62,134 bases of DNA from Candidatus Hydrogenedentota bacterium (GTDB lineage: Bacteria; Hydrogenedentota; Hydrogenedentia; Hydrogenedentales; JAJRTN01), in NCBI GenBank assembly GCA_024278275.1, contig JAJRTN010000167.1, positions 1 to 62,134 on the forward strand, given 5' to 3'. Shown here piece by piece: positions 44,478 to 53,855 of the stretch; position 1 is the stretch's first letter; every line of letters begins with the position of its first letter. The notes beneath the pieces were generated by a model. It was given only the letters and a program-made list of their open reading frames with translations. It searched no databases and was not told where the DNA came from. Both the position numbers and the translations under genes were made by a program.

Positions 44478-46574
44478 TCATGATGATCTCCCTTTTCGTA
44501 CCCATCCGCGAATGGTTTTCTCGTCCACTTCGCCCCAGTAGAGTTCCAGAGCGCCCAACTCACCGCGCCAGGGGAAGGCCTCCGCATAGTCCCCCACGGC
44601 GCTCGCGGGGTCGCCGCCGAGGGTGAGACCCTCGTTGGGGCGGGCGTTGACGAAGCCGGGCGTGGAGGCTTCGCCCGCGAGCTTGCCATTGACATAAAGG
44701 CGGAGCTTGGGATCGCCGGTCAGAACACAGGCCACATGGGTGCGGTGGCCCAAGGTAAGGGGCTTGTTCCCTCGCACCACCGACGGCGCACCGGAACTGC
44801 GGATGGCAAAGCAGGGGACGCCACGGTCGAGATAGAGGGCGAAACCGTGGGACTGGCCACCCACGGACAGGGCGACCCCGTTTGGCGTTTCCGGCGAGAG
44901 CCACAGGCCGAAACTCAAGGGGTTGGCCTTCGGGTCGAAGGCCTTCGGCAGGGGTTCGAGGCCGATGCGTTCTTCGCCCGTGAAGCGCAGGCCCGTCGCG
45001 GCTGATTCGGGTGCCTTACCCCGTACCCGCGCATCCCAGCCGTGGCCGGAATGGTCGGGAAGCACGCCATCCTTCAGGTCGGTCATGGCGTAGGACAGGG
45101 CGAGGGTAAGCAGTATTTTCATGCGCGGCGGCACGGGGTCGTCGTAGCCGGCTTCCCGCTTGAGCCGCTTGAGTTCAGCACGCATCCGGCCCAAGGTCCG
45201 CGCATGGGCGGGATCCTGCGCCAGGTTGTGCATTTCGATGGGATCGTGTACGAGGTCGTAGAGTTCCTCGCCTTCCCCGGGCCGGTCGGGGTAGGTGATG
45301 TATTTCCATTGGGGCGTGCGCACGGCGAGCATGGTGGGAATGCCCGGCAGCCAGGCCTCCTCGAAATACTCGTAGAGAAAGGACTTCCGCCACCGGGGTG
45401 TGCCACCCCGCAGCAACGGCGCGAGGGACCGGCCCTGCATTTCCCCGGGCACCGGCTCCCCGGCCAGGTCGATCAACGTGGGCGCCACGTCGATGTTCAA
45501 CACCATCTCCTCCCGCGCGGTCCCGGGCTTCGCCCGCTTCGGGAAGCGCACCAGCAAGGGGATGCGCATGGACTCTTCATAGGCCAGGCGCTTGTCGCCC
45601 CGCCGGTGTTCGCCGAGAAAAAAGCCGTTGTCGCTGGTGAAAATGATACACGTGTTGTCCAGTTGGCCCTGCGCTTCGAGCAGGTCAAATATCCGCCCGA
45701 GGCCCTCGTCGATGGCCTGGATGCTGCGCAGGTAATTCATGCGGTTCCGGTCGCGCCCGTTCCACGGATAGGGCGGGATGCGCTCGGGAACCGGCATACC
45801 CTCCGACGCCTGCCAGGGCTCGCGGCGCGCGCCATACTTCGTGCTCCTCCGAATCCACGGCGGCTTGTCGGCGTAGTCGTCGTCCCAGTTCGGCGGCTGG
45901 GGCAGGGTTTCGCCGAGGAAGGCGTTCCGGTCCCGGTCGGGCGGCGTGAAAGGGCCATGTACCGCCTTGTGCCACAGGTTGAGGCAGAAGGGTTTGTCCC
46001 GCGCTTGTTTCAGCCACGCCACCGCGTAGTCCGACAGGATATCCGTCATGTAGCCTTTGGCCTGGAATTCGCGGCCATTCTCGTTGAGCGTGGGATCGGT
46101 ATACACGCCCTGCCCCCGGAAACTGAGCCAATAGTCGAATCCCGGCCGGGGCTCGGCGGTGGGCCGCATGTGCCATTTCCCCACGTGGGCCGTGGCGTAG
46201 CCCGCTTCCTGGAGTACTTGCGGGTAGGTGGGCAGGCCGGGGTGGGAGTCCCGGCCCTCGTTGGTGCGCACGTCGTGCTTGTGGGCGTAACAGCCCGTGA
46301 GGGAGCAGGCCCGGCTTGGGGAACACAGGGAAATGGTGACGAAGGCATTCTTGAAATCCACGCCCTCGCGGGCAATGCGGTCGATGTTGGGGGTTTTCAG
46401 AAACGGGAAACGCCCCGTGAATCCCATGGCGTTCCAGGCCAGGTCGTCGATATTGATGAAGAGGAAATTGGGGCGGTCCCCGGCGGCCCGTGCCCGGGAA
46501 GGCAGCGCCAGCGCGGCCCCCAGGGCGGACCCCAATCCAAAACGAAGCAGGTCACGGCGTGACAGGTGGTTCAT
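44478..46574 (-). CDS. Sulfatase with C-terminal LamG-like domain, Tat-exported
   Basis: 698 residues from the ATG at 46574 (GGGAGAAG upstream). The twin-arginine signal SRRDLLRFGLGSALGAALAL covers 5-24. The sulfatase core (about 35-480) has NFLFINIDDLAW, the formylglycine motif C-S-P-S-R at 84-88, GKWHM and IIFTSDNGFFLGEHR. From about 515 on, a jelly-roll LamG-like module follows (LSFGLWLSPETPNGVALSVG, then LRLYVNGKLAGEAST and LGALELYWGEVDEKTIRGWV), which probably binds the glycan. It is likely an exo- or endo-sulfatase on sulfated polysaccharide. Maturase genes are not in the window. Confidence 0.93.
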   Translation of the reverse strand: MNHLSRRDLLRFGLGSALGAALALPSRARAAGDRPNFLFINIDDLAWNAMGFTGRFPFLKTPNIDRIAREGVDFKNAFVTISLCSPSRACSLTGCYAHKHDVRTNEGRDSHPGLPTYPQVLQEAGYATAHVGKWHMRPTAEPRPGFDYWLSFRGQGVYTDPTLNENGREFQAKGYMTDILSDYAVAWLKQARDKPFCLNLWHKAVHGPFTPPDRDRNAFLGETLPQPPNWDDDYADKPPWIRRSTKYGARREPWQASEGMPVPERIPPYPWNGRDRNRMNYLRSIQAIDEGLGRIFDLLEAQGQLDNTCIIFTSDNGFFLGEHRRGDKRLAYEESMRIPLLVRFPKRAKPGTAREEMVLNIDVAPTLIDLAGEPVPGEMQGRSLAPLLRGGTPRWRKSFLYEYFEEAWLPGIPTMLAVRTPQWKYITYPDRPGEGEELYDLVHDPIEMHNLAQDPAHARTLGRMRAELKRLKREAGYDDPVPPRMKILLTLALSYAMTDLKDGVLPDHSGHGWDARVRGKAPESAATGLRFTGEERIGLEPLPKAFDPKANPLSFGLWLSPETPNGVALSVGGQSHGFALYLDRGVPCFAIRSSGAPSVVRGNKPLTLGHRTHVACVLTGDPKLRLYVNGKLAGEASTPGFVNARPNEGLTLGGDPASAVGDYAEAFPWRGELGALELYWGEVDEKTIRGWVRKGRSS

Positions 46575-46698
46575 GGTGCTTCTCCCGGCAAGTCCACGCA
46601 AAGAAAGAGACAGACCCGTCTACGCTTTCGCAAGATAGTAATCTTGCTCTCGCGCGGCGGCTCGTTCCTTGCTTCGCTGGCGTCAGTCCCTTTTAAAC

Positions 46699-47964
46699 TC
46701 ATACCGGCCGGTCGTAGATCACCTTCGGACCGGCGTATGGATCCTGGATCGTGATGCCGTCCTCGTTGAAGAGGGCGGTCACGGGGGCGCCCCGGCTGCT
46801 TTCGAGGTATTCCGTGTTGCGGCGCATGACTTCGCGGGCGGCGTGGATGATGAGCGTGGAGAGACGGCCTTCCTCGGCGTTGGGACATTCGGCCTGGGCC
46901 TCCGCCAGGGACTTGCCGAGAAACTTCATCTCGGCCACCTTCTCGATGCAGACCACGAGACTGTCCACGCCGTAACCCACGTAGGCGTCCGTACCGTCTT
47001 CGCGGCGCACGTCGCGGGTGAAGTGATTGTTGGCCGTTTGCGTGCCCTTTTCGGTGGTGGCGAAGCGGAAACCCCGGTACTGGCTGTCCGATTCGACGAG
47101 GCCTTCCGTGCCGAAGATACGGCTCTCCTGGTTCACGGGAGCTTCGAATCGGTTAGGTACGATCCAGTTGTTGACGAAATCGATGCTCATGCCGTTATCG
47201 AACTGGACCTTCACCTGCACGGCGTCGTAGGCGTCCATGTCGTACTCTTCCCGGAGCTTTACCTTCTGCCCCACGGCGTGGAGCGATACGGGCTTCACGC
47301 CGTAGTAAGCGACAAAGAGGTCGGTCCAGTGACAGCCCACATAGCTGAAGGGGTCGCTCTTTTCGGCCCATTTGCGGAAGACCTTGGTGGAAATATCGAG
47401 GGGTTCCTCCAGGAGGGCCATGCCATAAAGAGGCTTGCCAATGCGCGTGGCGAGGTCGTCGCGAATACGGAGATGGTCGGGGTCGTAGCGCTTATGCATG
47501 TCCACGCCCACCAGGCACCCGGCGGCATCGGCCGCCGCGATGATGGCATCCGCCTCGCGTGCGTCGAGGGCCATGGGCTTCTCGGTGATGACGTGGACAC
47601 CCCGCTCCAAAGCGGCGAGTATGGGCGGGGTGTGGAGGTGATCGGGTGTGGCCACGGCCAGGATGTCCAGGTCGGGAACCCCGTCGAGCAGGTCAATCCA
47701 GGGGGTGTCGCCGTGGTAGGTGGCGAAGTCCATGCCGAGCGCGCCGTATTGTTTCAACTTGGCGGAGCCGGAGGCCTCGGTATGCGTGGCAAGGGCGGCG
47801 AAGTCAATCTTGATATCGCCCAGGGGCCGGGCCATGTTGTCGAGGCCCAACCGTCCGAGCCACGGCAGCAGGCCGTTGGCCTCCAACTGGCAGAAGGAGC
47901 GAAGATGCACATCCCCGCCAAACATGCCCGCGCCCACCAATCCAATCTTCAGTACACGATCCAT
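46699..47964 (-). CDS. Gfo/Idh/MocA family oxidoreductase (long form)
   Basis: A 421-residue member with KIGLVGAGMFGGDVHLRSFC at the start, LAVATPDHLHTPPILAALER and VHVITEKPMALDAREADAII (EKP catalytic region) near 130, then VDMHKRYDP. It is longer than the 330-350 typical for the family, with inserted loops near 35-75 and in the C-terminal domain. It probably acts on a sugar or sugar acid with NAD(P). It lies downstream of the PpiC gene, separated by the hairpin array at 48024-48098, and upstream of the sulfatase on the same strand. Confidence 0.92.
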   Translation of the reverse strand: MDRVLKIGLVGAGMFGGDVHLRSFCQLEANGLLPWLGRLGLDNMARPLGDIKIDFAALATHTEASGSAKLKQYGALGMDFATYHGDTPWIDLLDGVPDLDILAVATPDHLHTPPILAALERGVHVITEKPMALDAREADAIIAAADAAGCLVGVDMHKRYDPDHLRIRDDLATRIGKPLYGMALLEEPLDISTKVFRKWAEKSDPFSYVGCHWTDLFVAYYGVKPVSLHAVGQKVKLREEYDMDAYDAVQVKVQFDNGMSIDFVNNWIVPNRFEAPVNQESRIFGTEGLVESDSQYRGFRFATTEKGTQTANNHFTRDVRREDGTDAYVGYGVDSLVVCIEKVAEMKFLGKSLAEAQAECPNAEEGRLSTLIIHAAREVMRRNTEYLESSRGAPVTALFNEDGITIQDPYAGPKVIYDRPV

Positions 47965-48023
47965 GGGTCAAAATCTCCTGCCTGTGGTACACGCCTCATG
48001 GGGTTTCAGCCAATAGGGGTAAA

Positions 48024-48098
48024 GTGGACACAGTAGACCAAGTGGACCTGAGCGTGTCCACGCGCATCCACTATGTCCACTGGGTCCACCGGGTCCAC
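48024..48098. repeat. Inverted array with 9-nt period at the PpiC gene 3' end
   Basis: GTGGAC, GTAGAC, GTGGAC start at 48024, 48033 and 48042. GTCCAC-type units start at 48056, 48066, 48075, 48084 and 48093. It is the same core word and period as at 26404, and it lies 6 nt beyond the stop of the PpiC gene. Confidence 0.7.
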
Positions 48099-48103
48099 AA
48101 CCC

Positions 48104-49213
48104 TCAACTTCCATCCTTCTCCGCTGTCGCGTCGGGTTCTTCCTTCTCCGCGGGCGGCGGCAGGGGCACGGGCGTCCCGTCGGCGGCGTAGATCTCGACG
48201 GGAATACGGGCGCGGGCCTCCGCCACAAGCCGGGCGATGCGGGCGCTTTTCTTGGCGTTTATCAGCCCGTGACGCAGCATGGGTTCCAGTTGCTCAAAGG
48301 AAATGATGCCGGGATTGTGCAGGGCCACCACCTTGACAAGATGCCAGCCGGTGTTGCTGCGGATGGGCTCGGAAACCTCGCCGAGAGGCAGTGAAAACAG
48401 GGTGTCCACGAGGGGTTCGGGCGCGTCCTCCTTGCGTACTTCGTAGTACATGCCGCCGCGCGGGGCGGACCGGGGGTCGTCGGAAAACTCACGTGCGAGG
48501 TCTTCCATGGATTCCCCCGCCACGATGCGTTCGCGGATGGACTCGATGCGTTCGCGGGCCGCGCCCCAGTCGGCAATGTCGGTGCCCCGGACGCGGACAA
48601 AGAAGTGTATGAAGTCCAAGGTCTTGGTGCGTCGGTAGACCGCGCCCTGTTCGCGTACTTTTTCGTATTGTGCGCGGAGTTCCGCCTCCGTCAGGGTGAT
48701 ATCCGCGGTTTCCTGCTCAATATAGGCTTCCTTCAAAAGCCGTGCGCGGATATCTTCGAGAAGCTGTCCTTCATCGGTTCCCATGTTTTCGAGATAGACC
48801 GTGTAGTCCTCGTCGGACGCGAAGCCTTCCCGGCCCCGGTCAAATTCCTCTTGCACCTTGGCCCTGTCCACGGTCAGCCCCGATTCCTGGGCGAGCATCC
48901 GCAGAATAGCGCTCTCGATGAGTTCCATGAGGGTGTCGCGCTGAAAGCCGGGGCCCGGCTTGTAGTCCGCGCCCCGTTCCATGCGCAGGCGTGTGAGCCG
49001 GTAGTGTAGGGCACGCAGAAAGGCATCACCGGTGATGATTTGGTCTCCGACCCGCGCCACCGTCTCGGGGATGGGGGGCGCTTCGGGTTTGGCCGCCCCG
49101 GGTTGAGCCGTGTCCTCCCTGGCCGTGTCCACGGGCGCCTTGTCCTGAACGGATGCGGTTCCGAATGGGGCAACCATCAGGATCGCGAAAAACATAGGCA
49201 AGAAAAACTTCAT
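48104..49213 (-). CDS. Periplasmic PpiC/SurA-type peptidyl-prolyl isomerase
   Basis: 369 residues from the ATG at 49213, with GGAGTG upstream. A signal peptide (KFFLPMFFAILMVAPFGTAS) is followed by a SurA_N-like helical chaperone part (GDAFLRALHYRLTRLRMERG, then ESAILRMLAQESGLTVDRAK) and a rotamase domain near 225-320 (IHFFVRVRGTDIADWGAARE, then SDDPRSAPRGGMYYEVRKED, EVSEPIRSNTGWHLVKVVAL). It should fold outer-membrane or secreted proteins in the periplasm. The C-terminus ends in an acidic tail. Confidence 0.92.
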   Translation of the reverse strand: MKFFLPMFFAILMVAPFGTASVQDKAPVDTAREDTAQPGAAKPEAPPIPETVARVGDQIITGDAFLRALHYRLTRLRMERGADYKPGPGFQRDTLMELIESAILRMLAQESGLTVDRAKVQEEFDRGREGFASDEDYTVYLENMGTDEGQLLEDIRARLLKEAYIEQETADITLTEAELRAQYEKVREQGAVYRRTKTLDFIHFFVRVRGTDIADWGAARERIESIRERIVAGESMEDLAREFSDDPRSAPRGGMYYEVRKEDAPEPLVDTLFSLPLGEVSEPIRSNTGWHLVKVVALHNPGIISFEQLEPMLRHGLINAKKSARIARLVAEARARIPVEIYAADGTPVPLPPPAEKEEPDATAEKDGS

Positions 49214-49237
49214 AAAAGGGCACTCCATAAAATGGGA

Positions 49238-50284
49238 TCAGACCCTGACCGCGCGCCCGGTGGTGGCGGCCCGGTAGATCATCTCGATAAGGTGGACCGC
49301 CTGCCGACCTTCGCGACCGTCGATAAGCGGGGGCGTTCCGGTGCGTATGGCGCGCACGAAATCCTTGATCTGGCGCAGATGGCCGTCGGCCCGAAGGTTG
49401 CTCATGGGGTCGCCCGCGCCGGAACCCAGCTCCGATTCCTGCTCCAGCAGTTTGCCCGCCTTGCGATCCCAGGGCTTCTTCTTCTGAAACCCCCACATAA
49501 CGAGCTTGCCGTCCTCGATAACGGCGCTGCCCTCGCTGCCATGCACCTCGACCCGTGCCGCGTGCCCGGGCCAGATGGCGGTACTGCCCTCGATGACTCC
49601 GAAGGCGCCGTTCTCGAACTCCAGCATGGCCGTGGCGATGTCCTCCACCTCCAGACCCCGGTGGGCGATGCAGGCCTTTTGCGCCCGCACCCGTGACACG
49701 GGGCCCATGAACCACAAAAGCAGGTCAATCTGGTGGATGCCCTGGTTCATCAACGCGCCGCCGCCGTCGAGCTTTCGTGTGCCGCGCCAGGCGTCCCGCC
49801 GGTAATAGTCGGGCGAGCGATACCACTTGATATAGGCATCGCCAAGGACGAGCTTGCCGAAACGGCCTTCCTCCACCGCGCGCCGTACCAGCCGGGGGCC
49901 TTCGGCGAAACGGCTCTGGAAGATGCAGCCCAGCAGGACCCCGGCCTTGTCCGTGGCACGGATAATACGGTCGATACGCTTCGAACTTACCTCCAGGGGC
50001 TTCTCGGCCAGGATGTGCTTGCCCGCCGCCGCGCAGACCTCGGCAATCTCCGCGCGCATTCCGCTGGGCACGCAGAGCGACACCGCCTGGATGTCGTCAC
50101 GCGCCAGCAGGACACGGTAGTCGGTGTAGGGAATCGCCCCGTATTCCGAGGCAATACGCTTAACGTTTGCTTCCGACAGGTCCGCGGCGGCCACCAGCTT
50201 CGCCCCGCGAATACGTTGGAGGCTTTCCGCGTGTAACGGCGCAATCGCGCCACAGCCAATGATACCGAATCCGATGGTTCTCAT
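49238..50284 (-). CDS. Gfo/Idh/MocA family oxidoreductase
   Basis: 348 residues from the ATG at 50284, with GGGAG upstream. IGFGIIGCGAIAPLHAESLQ opens the Rossmann domain, HILAEKPLEVSSKRIDRIIR gives the EKP catalytic region near 95, and WRGTRKLDGGGALMNQGIHQ with the conserved His-Gln follows near 165-185. The C-terminal domain is complete. It probably belongs with the sugar-oxidising enzymes of the window. It precedes the PpiC gene on the same strand by 24 nt, and may be cotranscribed with it. Confidence 0.93.
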   Translation of the reverse strand: MRTIGFGIIGCGAIAPLHAESLQRIRGAKLVAAADLSEANVKRIASEYGAIPYTDYRVLLARDDIQAVSLCVPSGMRAEIAEVCAAAGKHILAEKPLEVSSKRIDRIIRATDKAGVLLGCIFQSRFAEGPRLVRRAVEEGRFGKLVLGDAYIKWYRSPDYYRRDAWRGTRKLDGGGALMNQGIHQIDLLLWFMGPVSRVRAQKACIAHRGLEVEDIATAMLEFENGAFGVIEGSTAIWPGHAARVEVHGSEGSAVIEDGKLVMWGFQKKKPWDRKAGKLLEQESELGSGAGDPMSNLRADGHLRQIKDFVRAIRTGTPPLIDGREGRQAVHLIEMIYRAATTGRAVRV

Positions 50285-50337
50285 GGGTCTCCCGTGTGTC
50301 AGATTAAGGGCCTGGATCCCGCCCTTCCCCAAGCAAG

Positions 50338-50400
50338 AGTATAGCATAGGGGCCATGGGAGGAGTTATCGAGGCATTGGTGATTGCTGATTTCGCAAACG
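50338..50400 (-). promoter_or_regulatory. Possible promoter with the upstream element in inverted form
   Basis: On the minus strand TATACT (50338-50343) lies 54 nt upstream of the ATG at 50284. The related sequence TTGCTGATTTCGCAAACG lies on the plus strand at 50383-50400, a gap of 39 nt. No clear -35 box is seen. The element is shorter and in the other orientation than at 44345. Confidence 0.35.
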
Positions 50401-50711
50401 CCTGGCCCGGTCAAGCCGGAAGCGGAATCGTTTCCACGGAGAACCGTGGTTCCAATGAGAAACAGCCACCATTCCCGGTCATTCGGCAGGGTCGTGCTCC
50501 CCGCGCGATCGTTGGCGGCGAAGGCCCCACGCCAAGAGAAGGAGCGCCCTCCCCGGGGGAAGCACCTTCATCCAGGGTACAAACGGACGCTTGCCCTTTC
50601 CCGTGGATTCCGCGTTTGCGACGGGCAGTAAACAGGCTGTCGGCTCATGAAAGCGGTGGCAACCGTCGTACTCCCAACCCAGGTCAACCGGATGATGGGC
50701 GGGTCCGGGTA
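50401..50711. other. Gene-free stretch with a degenerate palindromic repeat
   Basis: No convincing gene. At 50588-50629 lies CGCTTGCCCTTTCCCGTGGA followed by TTCCGCGTTTGCGACGGGCAG, sharing a 20-base run with the better copy at 61809. The rest shows nothing I can name. Confidence 0.5.
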
Positions 50712-52970
50712 CTACAGCGGGGAAAGCTTGAACAGGCGGGTCTCGCCGGCCTTCATGGGGAGGGTGAAGCGGTCTTTCTGGGGCCAGCCGATTTGCTCGT
50801 TGAAGAGATCCCGCACGTTCATGTAGCTCCCCAGATCGATGGAGCGTTCGCCGATGGTGCGGCCGTGTATGGCCAGCAGTCCGTTCCCTTCATGGGTCAG
50901 GTCGTAGTGGTTGGGGCGCGTCGGTTCGAAGAGCAGGGGCTGTTCGAGGATATTAAGCACCTCGCGAAGGAGTCCGGGGATGAAGGCCGGCTCGGCCACG
51001 TAAACGGAGGTCCAACCGGCGTCCATGCTGCGCATGGCGACACTGGTTTTGCCACTGCCACGGTACTTGGCAAGTTCGAAGGCCTCCTCGTCATCAATGT
51101 AGAACAGGGGGAACCAGGTTTGCGGCGCGCCGATACTCGTGCCTTCGGGAACATATTGTTGCCCGGCGACGGAGAAAACCGATCCCGCTTCGGTGGGTGC
51201 CTCAAAGGCCTTGACCGACATGCCGGTGAGAGCCCGAACGTTATCCACCCCGGACGTTTCACCGATGTAGCCGGGGGCGTAAAGCCAGATGGCGCAGGTC
51301 TGATCGCGCTCGAAACGGTTGAACAGTTTTTCCCGTTCCTCCTTCGTGATGTGAAACGCATTGAGGAAAAGGCATACCGGGGCCGGGGGCGCCACATCGT
51401 CAAGTACGTCCTGGAGCAGACAAAACTGCGTTGAAACACCCGCCCGCAAGGCTGCGTCGCGCGCTCCGGTGAGAATCCGACGGTTAAGCGGTTCGGCGCA
51501 ACGCTGATAAAAGCGGGCGCTCTCATCCACGACCACCAGGACATCGGGAAGAAAATCCGAGGGAGAAGGGGGGGGCGTGGCCTCCTGTCGCGAAGCACCC
51601 GGGTAAAACTGCGTGTAAATATCGCGCATTTTCGCGAACTCGGCCCACTGGTTTTCGTCGTGCAGCCACCCCAGTCCCTGGGGATCGGCCCATGTAAGGC
51701 CCAATCCCTGTACCAGCGCCAAGGTGAAATTGCGCCGTTGTACGTTATACACATCACCGGGGCGGATGCCCTGGATGGGCGAGGCCGTGCCGGACACGGC
51801 GTCAAACGTGATGTGCGTGCGCGTGTCGTCCACGATGAACCACTGTTTTCCGTGGTAGACCGCGCTATTGACGGGGCCCATCATTCCTCCCACGCCGCCC
51901 AGGCCGCGATCCACGTAGGACACGGGACTGAAGAAACCGTCCAGGTCGCTGTCGAGGAGCAGTCCAAGGGCGTAATGGCCTGCATCGTTTCCAGGAAGTT
52001 CGAAGCAGAAGCCATAAGGCGCCAGCAACCGGCAGGTCTCGGGCACTTTGGGGGCCGTGTAGGCGCACAAGGCGGCGAGGGCATCCGCCGTATTTTCCGA
52101 GGTGAAGCGCAGATAATCCACCACGGGCTGCTCCTCGGGGAGTCGGAAGAAGACGCTCTTGGTGTCGGACGTGTCCGGCGCCGGAGGAATGGCCGCCGTG
52201 GCGAAGGAAATGTCCTTGATGCCCCAGGCTGCGCCCAGGGCCTCATCGGTCTTGTAGCGGGTTTTCAGCCAGGCGCGGAATCCGGCCAACGTCGCGGGGG
52301 ATTCATCGAACCCCGCGCCCCGATACCATTGGCCATGGGCGACGGCCTCGAAAACGTAACCCGTGACCCGCGGGGCGAGGCCGCTTTTTTCGACCATGTT
52401 CAGCACGGTGTCAATGGCGTCGGTGGCCGCCTTCAGCCAAGCGGCCGAGGCGGTGCTCGCGTAAGGTTGGGGCGCGCCGCCCACTTGCATGGTATCGCCC
52501 GGATGCTCGTCCAGCCATGACTTGGGCGGGTTGAGGTTCAGCCGCAGTATGAGACGGGCCTGCGGATCCACGTCCGTAATACGGCGGATAACCTCCTCGG
52601 GAGGGTCACGATCTTCCGCGCCGGGCCACGGCGGTTGCAGGGGCACGACAAAGGTGTGGAAACCCCGCTTGGCGGCAAGAGCGATTTCGCCCAAGGCGGG
52701 CGTCCAATCGCCCCCCGCCGGATTAACCGCCAGGAGCAACGGAGGCGGTTCGACCGTCTTCCCCGTATTTTCAGGGGCGGTGTTCTCCCGTGGCGGGTTG
52801 GTGGCGGCGATGGGGCCGGCGGCTTTCGGTGGCGTGACCAAACGTGGTACGTCGGGCACCGAGAGACCGCCCAGCCAGAAGCCCCCACCCGCCGCGCCGG
52901 CGAGTATCAATACCACCAGGAGCAGCGTGCGCAACAGGGGCCGTCCCTCACCGCGTTCGTGAACCGACAT
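50712..52970 (-). CDS. Membrane-anchored GH42-like protein
   Basis: A 752-residue protein with an N-terminal membrane helix (LLRTLLLVVLILAGAAGGGF) and a proline-rich linker. From about 75 on it resembles a beta-galactosidase-type TIM barrel: GFHTFVVPLQPPWPGAEDRD, then ARLILRLNLNPPKSWLDEHP (typical of GH42 proteins), VTGYVFEAVAHGQWY (acid/base region near 205) and LGAAWGIKD. The second half has a Rossmann-like trimerisation-like domain (PDVLVVVDESARFYQRCAEP, then FLNAFHITKEEREKLF) and a beta-sandwich. The catalytic residues are not certain. It is last in an operon after the glycosyltransferase and polyprenyl synthase; its start overlaps the latter by 23 nt. Confidence 0.8.
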   Translation of the reverse strand: MSVHERGEGRPLLRTLLLVVLILAGAAGGGFWLGGLSVPDVPRLVTPPKAAGPIAATNPPRENTAPENTGKTVEPPPLLLAVNPAGGDWTPALGEIALAAKRGFHTFVVPLQPPWPGAEDRDPPEEVIRRITDVDPQARLILRLNLNPPKSWLDEHPGDTMQVGGAPQPYASTASAAWLKAATDAIDTVLNMVEKSGLAPRVTGYVFEAVAHGQWYRGAGFDESPATLAGFRAWLKTRYKTDEALGAAWGIKDISFATAAIPPAPDTSDTKSVFFRLPEEQPVVDYLRFTSENTADALAALCAYTAPKVPETCRLLAPYGFCFELPGNDAGHYALGLLLDSDLDGFFSPVSYVDRGLGGVGGMMGPVNSAVYHGKQWFIVDDTRTHITFDAVSGTASPIQGIRPGDVYNVQRRNFTLALVQGLGLTWADPQGLGWLHDENQWAEFAKMRDIYTQFYPGASRQEATPPPSPSDFLPDVLVVVDESARFYQRCAEPLNRRILTGARDAALRAGVSTQFCLLQDVLDDVAPPAPVCLFLNAFHITKEEREKLFNRFERDQTCAIWLYAPGYIGETSGVDNVRALTGMSVKAFEAPTEAGSVFSVAGQQYVPEGTSIGAPQTWFPLFYIDDEEAFELAKYRGSGKTSVAMRSMDAGWTSVYVAEPAFIPGLLREVLNILEQPLLFEPTRPNHYDLTHEGNGLLAIHGRTIGERSIDLGSYMNVRDLFNEQIGWPQKDRFTLPMKAGETRLFKLSPL

Positions 52971-53829
52971 ACCGCGCCAACTCCATCAGCCGTTGTGCCT
53001 GGTCGCCAAAGGGGGCCAACGCCGCTTCCGCTTCGCGCGTGAGGGCCGCAAGCCGTTGCCGTGCGGCGGGATGGGCGGCCTGGTCCGCGAAATTCGGACG
53101 ACCTGCGTCTTCCCCCTCCGACCGCGCGTCAATCACGTCATCGCCTATTTGGAAGGCCAGCCCCACCGACCGGGCGAAGGATTCGAGGGCCGATTGCTCA
53201 ACGGGGGGGATATCCAGCAGGATGGCGGGAAGACGTGCCGCCAGAACGAAAAGGGCGCCGGCTTTGAGGTGATGCACTCGCTCCACCGTTTCACATGCCA
53301 TGGCGGCATCACCCAGGGTAAGGTCCAGGTGTTGTCCCATGACCAGGCCGGAGGTGCCCAGGGCCTCGGAAAGGGCGGTCGCGGCTTCACCGGCGCGGTT
53401 GCCGCCCCGGGCATCCGCGTTGCGGGCCACCAGCCGGTAGGCTTCGGAGAGCAGGCCGACACAGGCCAACAGGGCGGTGGCCACGCCGTAGCGCACATGC
53501 GTACAGGGCTGGCCGCGCCGGAGCTCGGCATTGTCCATACAGGGGAGGTCGTCAAGTATAAGCGAAGCGGCGTGGGCCATTTCCACGGCACAAGCGGCGT
53601 CGATCACCGTGGACGGCGGGGCGTTGCGGAGTTCGGCGATGGCCAAGCTAAACACGGGGCGAAGCCGTTTCCCCCCGCTCAGAACGGCGTTCCGCATGGC
53701 TTCCTGGAGTTGCGCGCCCTCGCCGGAAGGCATGGGGAGACGCGCGGCGAGCGCGTCATTGACCATGGCTGTCTGTTTCACCAAGTAGGTGTCTGGTTGA
53801 GACATTATCTTAACCAAGGCCCCTCTCAT
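52948..53829 (-). CDS. Polyprenyl diphosphate synthase (farnesyl/geranylgeranyl type)
   Basis: About 293 residues from the ATG at 53829; the ATG at 53805 is an alternative, and neither has a good ribosome site. It shows the trans-prenyltransferase motifs GGKRLRPVFSLAIAEL, the first Asp-rich motif DDLPCMD, RRGQPCTHVRYG, and the second motif FQIGDDVID. The chain-length region before DDLPCMD (VEMAHAASLIL) fits short products (C15-C20). It condenses isopentenyl diphosphate with allylic primers. It sits between a glycosyltransferase and a GH42-like gene on the same strand. Confidence 0.92.
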   Translation of the reverse strand: MRGALVKIMSQPDTYLVKQTAMVNDALAARLPMPSGEGAQLQEAMRNAVLSGGKRLRPVFSLAIAELRNAPPSTVIDAACAVEMAHAASLILDDLPCMDNAELRRGQPCTHVRYGVATALLACVGLLSEAYRLVARNADARGGNRAGEAATALSEALGTSGLVMGQHLDLTLGDAAMACETVERVHHLKAGALFVLAARLPAILLDIPPVEQSALESFARSVGLAFQIGDDVIDARSEGEDAGRPNFADQAAHPAARQRLAALTREAEAALAPFGDQAQRLMELARYVGSRTR

Positions 53830-53855
53830 GCCTGCTTCGGTGCGCGTCGGGGCTG

